Source of the DNA: Pachypanchax playfairii
Lineage: Eukaryota > Chordata > Actinopteri > Cyprinodontiformes > Aplocheilidae
Assembly: GCA_006937955.1 (NCBI GenBank)
Contig: SSNP01000024.1
Span: forward strand, 4,804,077-4,868,076
DNA: 64,000 bases
Reading direction: 5' to 3'
Below, one piece after another: positions 25,701 to 32,721 of the stretch. The translations under genes and the position numbers were made by a program. Position 1 is the first letter of the stretch, and every line of letters starts with the position of its first letter. The notes below the pieces were generated by a model. It was not told the origin of the DNA and searched no databases. It saw only the letters and a program-made list of their open reading frames with translations.

Positions 25701-28700
25701 GTGGCAAACCACAATTTCGATAAGAAGTTGCCACGAGCGAAAAGAGTTCCACATGAGACACAAATGCCTCTTGCTATGGTTTTAAAGGCACGACCAAGTT
25801 TCTCTATGCCTGCAGCAACATTTACTTTTTAAAATTCTTTTAACCATTTCTACAATGAGTTTAAACTCTCACCACAGCTTTTATACCAAAAACATTTTCT
25901 TGGAGTACAGTTACTTTACATATGAAAATGATCTTAACAGATTTAAGCTGCAAAACTAAATATTTTATGAAAAAAAACTGATTAAGACAAATCAGCTTAT
26001 TTGCAACAATTTATGATCTTTTCTTTGGAATAGCATAACTTTTGTGCCTAATTAATTAAATGCTCTTTTAGCGTTACAAGAATGTAAATTCTATAACTGC
26101 TTGATGTAATTGCAAATTCTTAGATGGACTAATTTGACATTTTTATAAATTAGCTGCCAAAGCCATTTATTATAATAAGGGAATGTAAAAAAGCCAATTT
26201 TAGCACAATCTAAATGTTTTTTTTTTGTTGCAAACCTTTGGCTGAAATTATGATTTTTAATTTTGACAAATGTTATTCAGGATTTGTGTAACTGAGCTAA
26301 TGAGTATATTGTATTAGTAATTAGGACTCTCTCACTCTTTGGTGTTTTGTGAGCTTAGATGGAGGAGATGATTAAAGACATTCGGGAAGTGTTCATTAGT
26401 AACCTCGACGACCTCTCGTGGATGGATGCAGAGACCAAGAAAGCTGCTGAGGAGAAGGTATAAAAGTTCTAAAAATTAACTCAATGTTTAGAACAATTTT
26501 TTTTACCAAAAAGTTTGATCATTTTCATTAGGATTTATATTTTTGTTGTACCTTTTTTTTAAATTATTTTATACAGGCTCGAGCTATTCGTGAACGGATT
26601 GGCTATTCTGAAGACATCATGGATGACACATACCTGAACAATGAGTACAAAGATGTGAGTGTTCGGGGGGGCGCCGCCCCTATGAACGTTTTCAATCTTT
26701 CATTAAATTTCATGTAACAGGATACAGAGAAGCTTTGAGACATTAGTTTTTTTTTTTTAATCAAAACATCTCAGTGAATTTTTGGCTAATGAGTTTTCTG
26801 TCAAATATATGACCAAGTGTTGATGGCTTTCATCACCTCTAATCCCCCGATTCTCTGCCTGTGTTGGTGTTAGCTGAGCTACAGTGCAGAGGAGTACTTT
26901 GAAAACATCCTGCAGAACCTGGAGTATGTGCAGAAGAAACGCCTGCGGAAACTGAGAGTCAAAGTCAACAAAGAGGAGTAAGATTTCCCGTCGGGAGAAA
27001 GGGGCGGGGAGTTAGAATTAACAGCTTTGTTCCAGATGTGTTATAATTTAAAGCTGCAGTGTTGAGTATTTAAATCACTTGATTTAAATGACTTCATTTA
27101 TGCTGCGTGTTGAATGATGTGTACCTCATCTTTTAGCACAGTGCATTCACTTTCTCCCACACAAACTCCTACTCGCACATAAAGAGTTCAGCTTTGCACA
27201 GCAGGGATCCCAATACTGGCCTGGGTATTTATAGCTGTAGGTTAATTTGAACGTGGTTTTTAATCCAATATGATTTGTGCAGTGCCTCACTTCTCCTTCT
27301 GGTGATGAGTTTAATTCCCCTCATTTTTTTTTTTTTCTTCAGGTGGGTAACTGGAGCTGCTGTCGTCAATGCCTTCTACTCATCCAGCAAAAACCAAATA
27401 GGTACTGCTCGTATTGGTGAAAGCGTTCATAAAGACTGAAGTTAAGCCAGAGCATTTTTAAGAATCTTGTTTTGTCCTGCTTTCAGTGTTCCCTGCAGGT
27501 ATCCTCCAGCCTCCTTTCTTCAGCAAAGGCCAGGCTAAATCTCTCAACTATGGTGGCATTGGCATGGTGATCGGTCATGAGATTACGCATGGCTTTGATG
27601 ACAATGGTAAGATTTTTCACTCCTTTTGTTTCCTTCCAGGGGCACTTGTGACAGATTTGTAATAGTCTTTGAACAGACATATTTTCCTTGGAACTGGTAC
27701 CACTTTAGTAAAGCTCTTTGTTGTTCAGTTTTAGTGTTTTGCCTCAAGACTTTTTTTCTTTTAAAGTTTTTAAACCAAATTGATTTGGGTCATTTGGAGC
27801 CATTTTCCACTTAAAATAACATAAGCTTTATTTTATACTAATTTTATTCAGGAAAAACAAATGAAATAAACATAAAGCAAAAGAATATCTGCAACACTGT
27901 AATGACTTGGAACTGAATTGTACAGTTTGTTCCTGATAAAACGCATGTCAACTTTCTGTGCATTTTTATTTTTATTTTTTCCTCATCGTTTTTTAGGACG
28001 GAACTATGATAAGGATGGTGACTTAAAGGACTGGTGGACACCAGAATCCACCCACAGATTTCTGGAGTTATCAAAGTGTATCGTTGATCAGTATAGTAAC
28101 TTCTCTTGGGACACAGCCAATGGACTACATGTATGTTAACAACTTTTTAGTCATTTTATCATATTTTCCAATAATGAGTTATTAAACTTTTTTTTTATTT
28201 CCTGATAAATTTTTGATCTTATCCAGTTTTAATTTACTTCATTTACAGTCTTAGTTTGGCAGCATTATATTTTTCTCTGCTTAAGGTCTAATTTTGAAAA
28301 CTGTTTCCCTCACCCGCACAGTTGTTTTAAACAATGCTTCCTTTGCTCCCTGGGTAATAACCAGGGGTATATCCCAGAAAGCATTATCTCCAATTTGCTG
28401 AAATATAGAGAATATGAACTTGAGTCTCTCGCTTCACCTTTTGCTTTGTTCTTTCTTCGCTCTAGTTAAATGGTAATAACACTCTTGGGGAAAACATTGC
28501 TGACAATGGAGGAATACGACAGGCATATCAGGTAAAACATCTGAAATATTCTATTTAAAGCTTGTTTATGTAACTGGTTAATATTATTAATCAAGTCGTA
28601 TTGACAGGCTGGCATTTTCACAATTCCAGAGACCATTATGACTGTTTAGACTCCAAATAGATGAAAGATTTTCCCTAAATTCAACACAACAGATTGTTTT

Positions 28701-30144
28701 CAGATAAATATGTTTTCAGCCATTTGGTACATATAAGGTCATTGTTGCATTTGCATGAGTGCACTGTGTCCTGCAAAATCCAAAATGTAGCCAATTTAAA
28801 CAAGACTGGATTTTTTTTTGTTAATGTTGTTGAAAATGATACCTTTTTTATTTATCCAATAATTTTCATCGCAGCCAAAAAGCAAACAGAAAAACAAACC
28901 AAACTCCTGCAACAAAGCTTCAATCCCATCAGTGATAAAGGAGTTCACTGAGAGCAGCTTCCAGGAGCTCAAGTTCTCAACAATAAAACCTTTTAAAGGG
29001 ATTTAATGTACCAAATAAAAACATATTTGCATATGAATACAGAGGATATGCAGGGTGAAAGATTCATTTATTTTATTTTTCCCGTTACAACCAAAACTGG
29101 TGCAGCATCAATGACTTAGAGTATTAAGAGTGTTTAATGACTTTATTTTGTACATATATTCTGATTTTTTTTTTTTTTTTTTTTTTTTTCTCCCCCCCAG
29201 GCCTACAAGAACTATGTGAAGCATCATGGTGAGGAACCACCACTCCCTGGCATTGACCTTTCCCATGATCAGCTGTTTTTCCTAAACTTTGCTCAGGTAA
29301 TGGATTGAATGATCTCTTTTTAAAAATAAAGCATACGTGTAACATTTGACTCTGGAGACATTCTTTTTTTGAGTTAATTTTTGACAGTAATTTTTTTTTT
29401 TTTTTTTTTTTGTTACATGATGAAGACCAAAGTTTGCCTGGTTTATAGTATTTTCATTTATATTTAACAACCTTGGGGAAAGATGGGACCTTTTTTTTTT
29501 TTCATCACTGTTCTAAATCGTCATTTCTGAAATGTACCCATTATTTAAAACAAATGTACTTTCATATTGTCAGAGAACCAGAGAAAAAATGCTAAGCATG
29601 GTCCATTTTACCTTGTTTTTCTGCAGCTGTTGAGTGATGGGTAGATAAATTGGTGATATGGGATGATTGTGTTAATAGATGGGTTTGTGAATGGGATGAA
29701 AGGCTCCCAGCATGATGGTATTATGAAAATGATTCCTGACTGGTTGACTGAATCAAAAGACTTTGGTGGATAAATGAATACATTCTAGGCTGTAGCAGAG
29801 TAGGGGTCTATTTAAGAGCATCTCATTTGTCTTTCAGGTGTGGTGTGGAACACATCGACCAGAGCAAGCCGTTAATTCCATTAAAGTCGATGTACACAGT
29901 CCAGGAAAATTCAGGTACAAGATCGTGTTTCATTGATATCACACAGCACTTCTCAGATAGCTTAATAACCTAACAGTTTGTGGTTTTAACTTTGAATGCA
30001 GCATGTTCAGTTCTAAACATCAGCATCATCTGTGTACTTCACAGGGTGCTGGGGTCTCTTCAAAATTTCCCAGAATTTGCCAAAGCTTTCCACTGCAACA
30101 AAAGCAGCTACATGGTCCCTGATAACGTTTGTCGCGTATGGTGA
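4604..30144 (+). CDS. mme: Neprilysin (membrane metallo-endopeptidase, M13), 22 coding exons
   Basis: Type II membrane zinc endopeptidase that cleaves small peptides on the amino side of hydrophobic residues at the cell surface. I spliced 22 coding exons with GT-AG borders and compatible phases into 2229 nt, 742 residues plus stop; human MME is 750. Residues 1-19 are a short basic cytoplasmic tail, about 20-42 the single membrane anchor, and 46 onward the ectodomain. Visible key residues: HEITH 576-580 (zinc ligands H576 and H580, catalytic E577), GENIAD 638-643 (zinc ligand E639, D643), NAFY 535-538 (substrate backbone), H704 and R710 in VHSPGKFR (transition state and S2' side), R95 in SSRY (dipeptidyl-carboxypeptidase site), and the C-terminal CRVW. 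Most exon lengths equal those expected from human MME; two differ by one codon. The ATG at 4604 is chosen because the next residues match the human NTPK..RW..LE tail. The cytoplasmic tail is a few residues shorter than in human. MMEL1 or ECE are less likely from the overall match. Confidence 0.95.
5147..5462 (+). mobile_element. Teleost interspersed repeat (TAAATGGTAAATGG type)
   Basis: In mme intron 1. It starts AAATGGTAAATGGCGTGTAC, continues TTGTATAGCGCTTTAC, CAAAGCACTTCACACTACAG and CATTCACCCATTCACACACA, and ends in a GC-rich stretch CTACCGCCTGAGCCACGGCC. This order is familiar from very abundant fish repeats. GC content rises sharply against the flanks. Class not assigned. Confidence 0.75.
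6788..6823 (+). CDS. mme: mme coding exon 2 (36-bp microexon)
   Basis: Residues 46-57, containing EICTTADCTQS. It is flanked by acceptor TCCTGCAG and donor GTAAGA. The two cysteines match the start of the human ectodomain (ICKSSDC). The phase joins exons 1 and 3 exactly. It is far too short to be found as an open frame alone. Confidence 0.93.
9107..9268 (+). CDS. mme: mme coding exon 3
   Basis: Residues 58-111. It contains IENMDATMDPC, the ACGGW motif, IPETSSRY and FDILRDELE, all hallmarks of the M13 N-terminal domain. R95 in SSRY corresponds to human Arg102, which binds the substrate carboxyl group. Acceptor CCATGCAG, donor GTCTGC. A large intron of about 9 kb follows. Confidence 0.95.
13279..13321. 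repeat. Perfect 18-bp inverted repeat, 7-nt loop
   Basis: The left arm 13279-13296 (TATACCTTCACCATGATT) is the exact reverse complement of the right arm 13304-13321, with the loop TTAGGGG between them. It lies in mme intron 3. It could form a cruciform or RNA hairpin. Its origin is unknown. Confidence 0.9.
13637..14208 (+). mobile_element. MITE family copy 2 of 4
   Basis: About 572 bp in mme intron 3, in the same orientation as the other copies. The left end reads TTAGAGGCCCTTCC, lacking two A residues of the terminal repeat. The right end reads GGCCTCTTTAA. The internal landmarks CCGAGTTCTCC, AGCGGGGCAG and AGATTGAAAGGTCTGTTAATCA are kept. It has no coding capacity. Confidence 0.88.
17202..17250. 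repeat. Poly-C tract at gap edge
   Basis: A run of 45 C residues, then GCCC, immediately before the N block. Sequencing or assembly probably failed here. The true tract length is unknown. Confidence 0.9.
17251..17980. other. Assembly gap, 730 N
   Basis: 730 unknown bases inside mme intron 3, between a poly-C run and ordinary sequence beginning CCACCCCATT. Any frame reading through it is an artefact. Confidence 0.99.
18279..18359 (+). CDS. mme: mme coding exon 4
   Basis: Residues 112-138, with VLEKTVEGEAAALTKAK followed by LYKSCTNE. It matches the human segment ending LYRSCINES and is the same 81 bp expected from human. Acceptor ATTTGCAG, donor GTGAGT. Confidence 0.93.
18778..18873 (+). CDS. 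mme: mme coding exon 5
   Basis: Residues 139-170, containing LRGGAPLLDMLPD and WPVAGDNWDTRYG, aligned with human RGGEPLLKLLPD..WPVATENW. The acceptor is CTTTTAG. Its donor GTAGAC is followed within a few bases by a 39-base poly-T run. Confidence 0.93.
18880..18918. repeat. Poly-T tract (39 T) in mme intron 5
   Basis: An uninterrupted T run starting six bases after the exon 5 donor and about 70 bases before the exon 6 acceptor. This intron is only 118 bp, so length variation here changes intron size noticeably. Confidence 0.95.
18992..19110 (+). CDS. mme: mme coding exon 6
   Basis: Residues 171-210, containing EKYGTQLLVNFFVGTDD and STSHIIH. FVGTDD and the following H.IH are conserved across M13 peptidases. 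Acceptor TTCTTCAG, donor GTGTGT; the donor is a weak match to consensus. Confidence 0.93.
19210..19278 (+). CDS. mme: mme coding exon 7
   Basis: Residues 211-233, containing DQQTSLGLLSRDYYACDG. Human has GLPSRDYY here; this gene has Leu in place of the Pro and one extra codon just before. Acceptor TTCATCAG, donor GTTTGC (a less common donor). Confidence 0.9.
19671..19805 (+). CDS. mme: mme coding exon 8
   Basis: Residues 234-278, a helical stretch with YEQFMIDLAKLIR and VMDLERDIAN, equal in length to human (45 codons). Phase 0 at both ends. Acceptor TTGAACAG, donor GTAAGT. Confidence 0.93.
21424..21525 (+). CDS. mme: mme coding exon 9
   Basis: Residues 279-312, with PEDRNNPVLLYNKMELGQL followed by NFTLE. 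It contains an N-glycosylation sequon (NFT) at a place where human has NFS. Acceptor CTTTTTAAG, donor GTAAAA. Confidence 0.93.
21622..21758 (+). CDS. mme: mme coding exon 10
   Basis: Residues 313-357 plus two bases. It contains FNWIYFTAKIMDTVNISI (sequon NIS, shared with human) and YYRRLNLVLAKY. The acceptor CCTGAAG has a poor pyrimidine tract but the phase fit is exact. The donor is AG/GTGTGA. Confidence 0.92.
21869..21962 (+). CDS. mme: mme coding exon 11
   Basis: Residues 358-389, with DLQNYMVWRF and GLSRAYRDTRKPFRK, aligned with human DLQNLMSWRF..SLSRTYKESRNAFRK. Acceptor TCCTTTAG, donor GTATAA. Confidence 0.93.
22107..22136. repeat. Poly-T tract (30 T) in mme intron 11
   Basis: An uninterrupted homopolymer between coding exons 11 and 12. 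No other feature is associated with it. Confidence 0.95.
22386..22514 (+). CDS. mme: mme coding exon 12
   Basis: Residues 390-432, with ALSGTTSEAAVWRQC and NMDNAVGRLYVQEAF. The human counterpart is ALYGTTSETATWRRC..NMENAVGRLYVEAAF; human Tyr is Ser here. Acceptor TCACTCAG, donor GTAAGT. Confidence 0.93.
22712..22774. repeat. Poly-T tract (63 T)
   Basis: Sixty-three uninterrupted T residues, the longest homopolymer in the window. As the complement of a poly-A it could be the tail of an old retrocopy inserted on the - strand, but the adjoining sequence (GGGCTCACAGCC) is not recognised. Confidence 0.95.
23592..23932 (+). mobile_element. Widespread teleost interspersed repeat, near full length
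   Basis: It starts GAGGCTGCACGGTGATGCAG and runs through GCAGCAAGAAGGTCC, CCTCCCACACATC, CTAAATTGTCCC and TGATGGACTGGTGACCTGTC to GATGGATGGATG. This order is characteristic of a repeat found in very many copies across fish genomes. Fragments recur at about 32135, 38075, 52570, 53970, 56940 and 63240. The ORFs inside are fortuitous. I do not assign the transposon class. Confidence 0.85.
23985..24540 (-). mobile_element. Deleted transposable element with RecQ-like helicase N-terminus
   Basis: On the - strand, an ATG at 24331 opens MADSAVGEAF followed by SIDSLKPEQVTALKAFLLKKD. This resembles the N-terminal LKxEQ..AL..FL..KD segment just before the Walker A motif in RecQ-like helicase frames that recur as repeats in fish genomes. 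The expected PTGxGKS motif never appears. The frame instead runs into sequence resembling the element's distal end (..CAACATATGTGACGCTAAAGC..) and stops at 24152. The central coding part is therefore deleted. Ends carry a weak imperfect inverted similarity (ACCTGATCAACCAG against GCCTGACCAATCAG). The boundaries are approximate and the class is inferred. Confidence 0.6.
26359..26457 (+). CDS. mme: mme coding exon 13
   Basis: Residues 433-465, with MIKDIREVFISNLDDLSWMD followed by AETKKAAEEK. Human has LDDLTWMDAETKKRAEEK. Acceptor GAGCTTAG, donor GTATAA. Confidence 0.94.
26577..26654 (+). CDS. mme: mme coding exon 14
   Basis: Residues 466-491, with ARAIRERIGYSEDI and YLNNEYKD. It is one codon shorter than the human exon (26 against 27). 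Acceptor ATACAG, donor GTGAGT. The donor is followed at once by a GC-rich inverted repeat (26661-26687). Confidence 0.93.
26661..26687. repeat. GC-rich inverted repeat beside exon 14 donor
   Basis: GTTC, then GGGGGGGCGCCGCCCC, then TATGAAC. The outer GTTC/GAAC and the inner G-run/CGCCGCCCC pair into a strong stem with one imperfect position. It begins six bases after the donor GT in otherwise AT-rich sequence. Confidence 0.7.
26874..26977 (+). CDS. mme: mme coding exon 15
   Basis: Residues 492-525 plus two bases, with LSYSAEEYFENILQNLEYV and KLRVKVNKEE. The last codon (GA/G) is completed by exon 16. Acceptor GGTGTTAG, donor GTAAGA. Confidence 0.94.
27343..27401 (+). CDS. mme: mme coding exon 16 (substrate-binding NAFY)
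   Basis: Residues 526-545 plus one base, with WVTGAAVVNAFYSSSKNQI. Asn535 and Ala536 correspond to human Asn542 and Ala543, which hydrogen-bond the substrate backbone. The exon is 59 bp, preceded by a strong T-rich tract and CTTCAG. Confidence 0.95.
27487..27606 (+). CDS. mme: mme coding exon 17 (HExxH zinc site)
   Basis: Residues 546-585, with FPAGILQPPFF, LNYGGIGMVIGHEITHGFDD. HEITH lies at 27576-27590: H576 and H580 bind zinc and E577 is the general base. The motif is intact, so the enzyme should be active. Acceptor TTTCAG, donor GTAAGA. Confidence 0.97.
27997..28130 (+). CDS. mme: mme coding exon 18
   Basis: Residues 586-630, starting GRNYDKDGDLKDWWTPES and ending NFSWDTANGLH. The sequon NFS is shared with human. 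Acceptor TTTTTTAG, donor GTATGT. Confidence 0.95.
28466..28531 (+). CDS. mme: mme coding exon 19 (GENIAD)
   Basis: Residues 631-652, LNGNNTLGENIADNGG and then IRQAYQ. Glu639 is the third zinc ligand and Asp643 orients the zinc histidine, as in all M13 peptidases. NNT adds a sequon absent from human (human has INT). Acceptor CTCTAG, donor GTAAAA. Confidence 0.96.
29165..29189. repeat. Poly-T tract forming exon 20 pyrimidine tract
   Basis: Twenty-five T residues immediately upstream of CTCCCCCCCAG and exon 20. It doubles as an extreme polypyrimidine tract for that acceptor. Confidence 0.9.
29201..29296 (+). CDS. mme: mme coding exon 20
   Basis: Residues 653-684, with AYKNYVKHHGEE, LPGIDLSHDQLFFLNFAQ. 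The LFFLNFAQ block precedes VWC in all M13 members. Acceptor CCCCCAG, donor GTAATG. Confidence 0.95.
29838..29914 (+). CDS. mme: mme coding exon 21 (catalytic His704)
   Basis: Residues 685-709 plus two bases, with VWCGTHRPEQAVNSIKVDVH and SPGKF. His704 corresponds to human His711, which stabilises the transition state. Acceptor CTTTCAG, donor GTACAA. Confidence 0.95.
30045..30144 (+). CDS. mme: mme coding exon 22 and stop
   Basis: Residues 710-742 and TGA. It begins RVLGSLQNFPEFAKAFHC and ends with CRVW, the invariant M13 C-terminus. Arg710 corresponds to human Arg717. Acceptor CTTCACAG. Confidence 0.95.
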
Positions 30145-30375
30145 GCCTAAAGGGTTCTGGGATGGGTTATCCCTGTCCACGCCCACTATTTTGATACCCC
30201 CCACGACTGCTGGAACACTAAGAGGGCTATGGGAAGGTGGATTTTTCTTCTTTCTTTACTGGATGGATCATGGCTGGTGGACTGACTCGACAGTACGAAC
30301 TTCATCTAAGGACAGCCCCAGACTGAACCCTTAAGGACAGAAGGAGCTCTGTCTCATATTCTGATACTGTACTTC

Positions 30376-30381
30376 ATTAAA
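30376..30381 (+). promoter_or_regulatory. Candidate mme poly(A) signal ATTAAA
   Basis: The first ATTAAA hexamer about 230 bases after the mme stop. A canonical AATAAA occurs later at 31501-31506. Mammalian MME has a long 3' UTR, so either, both or neither could be used. Confidence 0.3.
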
Positions 30382-32134
30382 TCAGCCTGTTAAATCTCCT
30401 CCTCACTGGATACAACCCTTTCTTGTGTTCTTATTTTTTCATGTCTTATCATTTTGAGTCTGCCAATGTTTATTTGTGAGAGCATATGTGAGTGGGTTTC
30501 AATCAAAAGGCTTTACAAGTTGTAGGCAATGGAGTGGCGGACAGCAAAAATGTGCTCAGCCCACTCGCACATTAATACATCACCTACTCAAACACACACA
30601 CATACACGCAACAGGGCCGAACCACTGTATTGTACGTGGGACTCAGATGTTACGCTCATAAAACCTCAACTGTTTTGCCTTTGTCTAGCCTACAAGGAGT
30701 TATACAACTTGTAAGAGTCTTTGTTTATACATGAAACTAAAATAGGTAAAGTATCAGAAAATCAGAGTTTATTTTGTTGAGTAGACCTAGAGGTATTTAA
30801 ATGTAATCTCATATTAAAGTACTGTTCTTTGTATGATAATGACTTCATTGCTGTTGACCAGGGGCCAGCTGTTAGCAGAATGAAGATTATTAACTCAAAA
30901 TGAGGATCTTGCCTTTTCAGATGACCGTTTGTCAGAAGTAACTGAGACAATCTACAGACTCCAGAACCTTTTCATGTGTCCTGAGCTTCATGTTTGTCTG
31001 TAGATTCCTTTGTGTACCATTTATTTGTAAGTCTGTTAATAATCACTGCCTGCTGTTGGCCAAACTAATTGATTATGCCTTATGGTTGTGTTCCACCATG
31101 AGTCGTATGTTTTTTGGAAGAACAAAATCAGAAAATTTATTATTAAAGAAGTAATTTTAACTTTTTACCATGATTGTTTTGGTTTGTTGATCCAGAATAT
31201 TTTCTACACCAATAATCTGAATACTGGCCAGCTAATAGTGAGTTCATCAAGAATACCTCTTGCATGCTATCTTTAAAGGGAATAATGTGCCGATTAACAC
31301 TCTGAAAGTCATTTAACAGATCGTTTAATCGATTAGCAGTTTTTAAAGTGTTGAAACAAGCTGATGGATTGATGCAGGCTGCTAAACATCACATTGAACA
31401 TCACTGCCCAGAGCAATGACTTCATGCAGCCTCTACTAGTTGCCTAGGAACCTTACTGTAACAACAGAGGAACTATATTTTTTTTACACACTAAAAAAAA
31501 AATAAATTCAAATGGCTCAGAGGGACAAAATTTTGGCGACAAGAACCATTTATTTCAGATATGTTGAACTTGTAATAACTTCAGCTCTTGACACAGTGTA
31601 AAGGAAAACATCAGGAATGAAAAGGGTAATTTTTCAAGAGATTCTTTAATTCTAAGATTTATTATGAGGCTTTCAAAACAAAAGTGAACTTTTCTGTTTA
31701 AATTCAAAACTCTATCTAAATTGTATTACATGTGTATCAAAGATTTTCGGTTAAAATGTAACATAGGTGTGGTGATTGCTTTTAAATGTGAACATTTTTG
31801 CCTTTTATGATACAACTGATGTGCCATCATCCCCACAACTACTTCATATTGTATACATCCTTGTCTTTATTGATTAGCTGTTTTAGTTGCTTCCGTGTGT
31901 TTTTGTCACTGTTCTCAGCTCAAGTTTTCCTTTTCTTTCACTCCTTGTAGAAAAAAGACAAAACAGATATACCTCAGTTGCCTGTATTTAGATACTTTAT
32001 ACTAATGACTAATACTCGTCTTTAGGAGCCTTTTTTTTTTTTTTTTCTTTTAAAAATAAATCTTTAGATAACACGTCTAGCCTGCAGGTTTTTTTTTTTT
32101 TTTAATTATGCTTTTGTTTTGCTGAATCATGTTT

Positions 32135-32270
32135 CAAAAAGTCTGCGATGGACTGGTGACCTGTCCAGGGTGTCCCCCGCCTCTCGCCCCATGACTGCTG
32201 GAGATGGGCACCAGCTCCCTGCAACCCTGAACAGGAAGAAGCAGGTTCAGAAGATGGATGGATGACTGTT
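32135..32270 (+). repeat. Fragment of widespread teleost repeat (3' end)
   Basis: GTCTGCGATGGACTGGTGAC, GTCCAGGGTGTCCCCCGCCT, CACCAGCTCCC and GATGGATGGATGA match the end of the element at 23592-23932. The 5' two thirds are absent. Confidence 0.8.
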
Positions 32271-32515
32271 TCAAACATCTTTCATGGTTTACATGTTAAA
32301 TATCTGAAGTTGGCTTATACATTTGCTGAACACAGAATCAAACATGTGGTCAGAATTGTATATAATATACTACATGGCAGCTCATGTGATTTAAATCTGT
32401 CAACATTGGTACTAATGAGGCTCAAATGTGTGCCATGGAAGATGGAACAAAGCCCATGTAGTCTCTTTATCCTCAACCTCTATGGATCGTATGAGGTTTG
32501 GTGAAATATAAACAG

Positions 32516-32721
32516 AGGTGTCAGAAGTAGAAAGTAGAAATCCAGTCCAGCAGCTATTCCAACTATATCAATAAACCAGCCGAATTCAATTAGCACAACT
32601 CCTTTAGATGAGTTAGTTGGTGAAAACACCAGCTCTAGATGCACAGGCAGATCCAAAAACATGGCAGGATTTCGGCAGGATTTGTGCTTTATACTACTTT
32701 CTACTTCTATTTTTGACACCT
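32516..32721. mobile_element. 206-bp element with terminal inverted repeats (MITE-like)
   Basis: The left end 32516-32537 reads AGGTGTCAGAAGTAGAAAGT.. and the reverse complement of the right end (32694-32721) reads AGGTGTCAAAAATAGAAGTA... They agree apart from a six-base insertion in the right arm. The interior has no coding frame. I see no convincing target-site duplication. Confidence 0.7.

Larger units (their letters stand above)
22515..26358 (+). other. mme intron 12 (3.8 kb), repeat-rich
   Basis: It contains the longest homopolymer of the window (22712-22774), a widespread teleost repeat (23592-23932) and a RecQ-like helicase-derived fragment (about 23985-24540). No exon is recognised and none is missing between exons 12 and 13 by phase or alignment. 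Confidence 0.8.
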
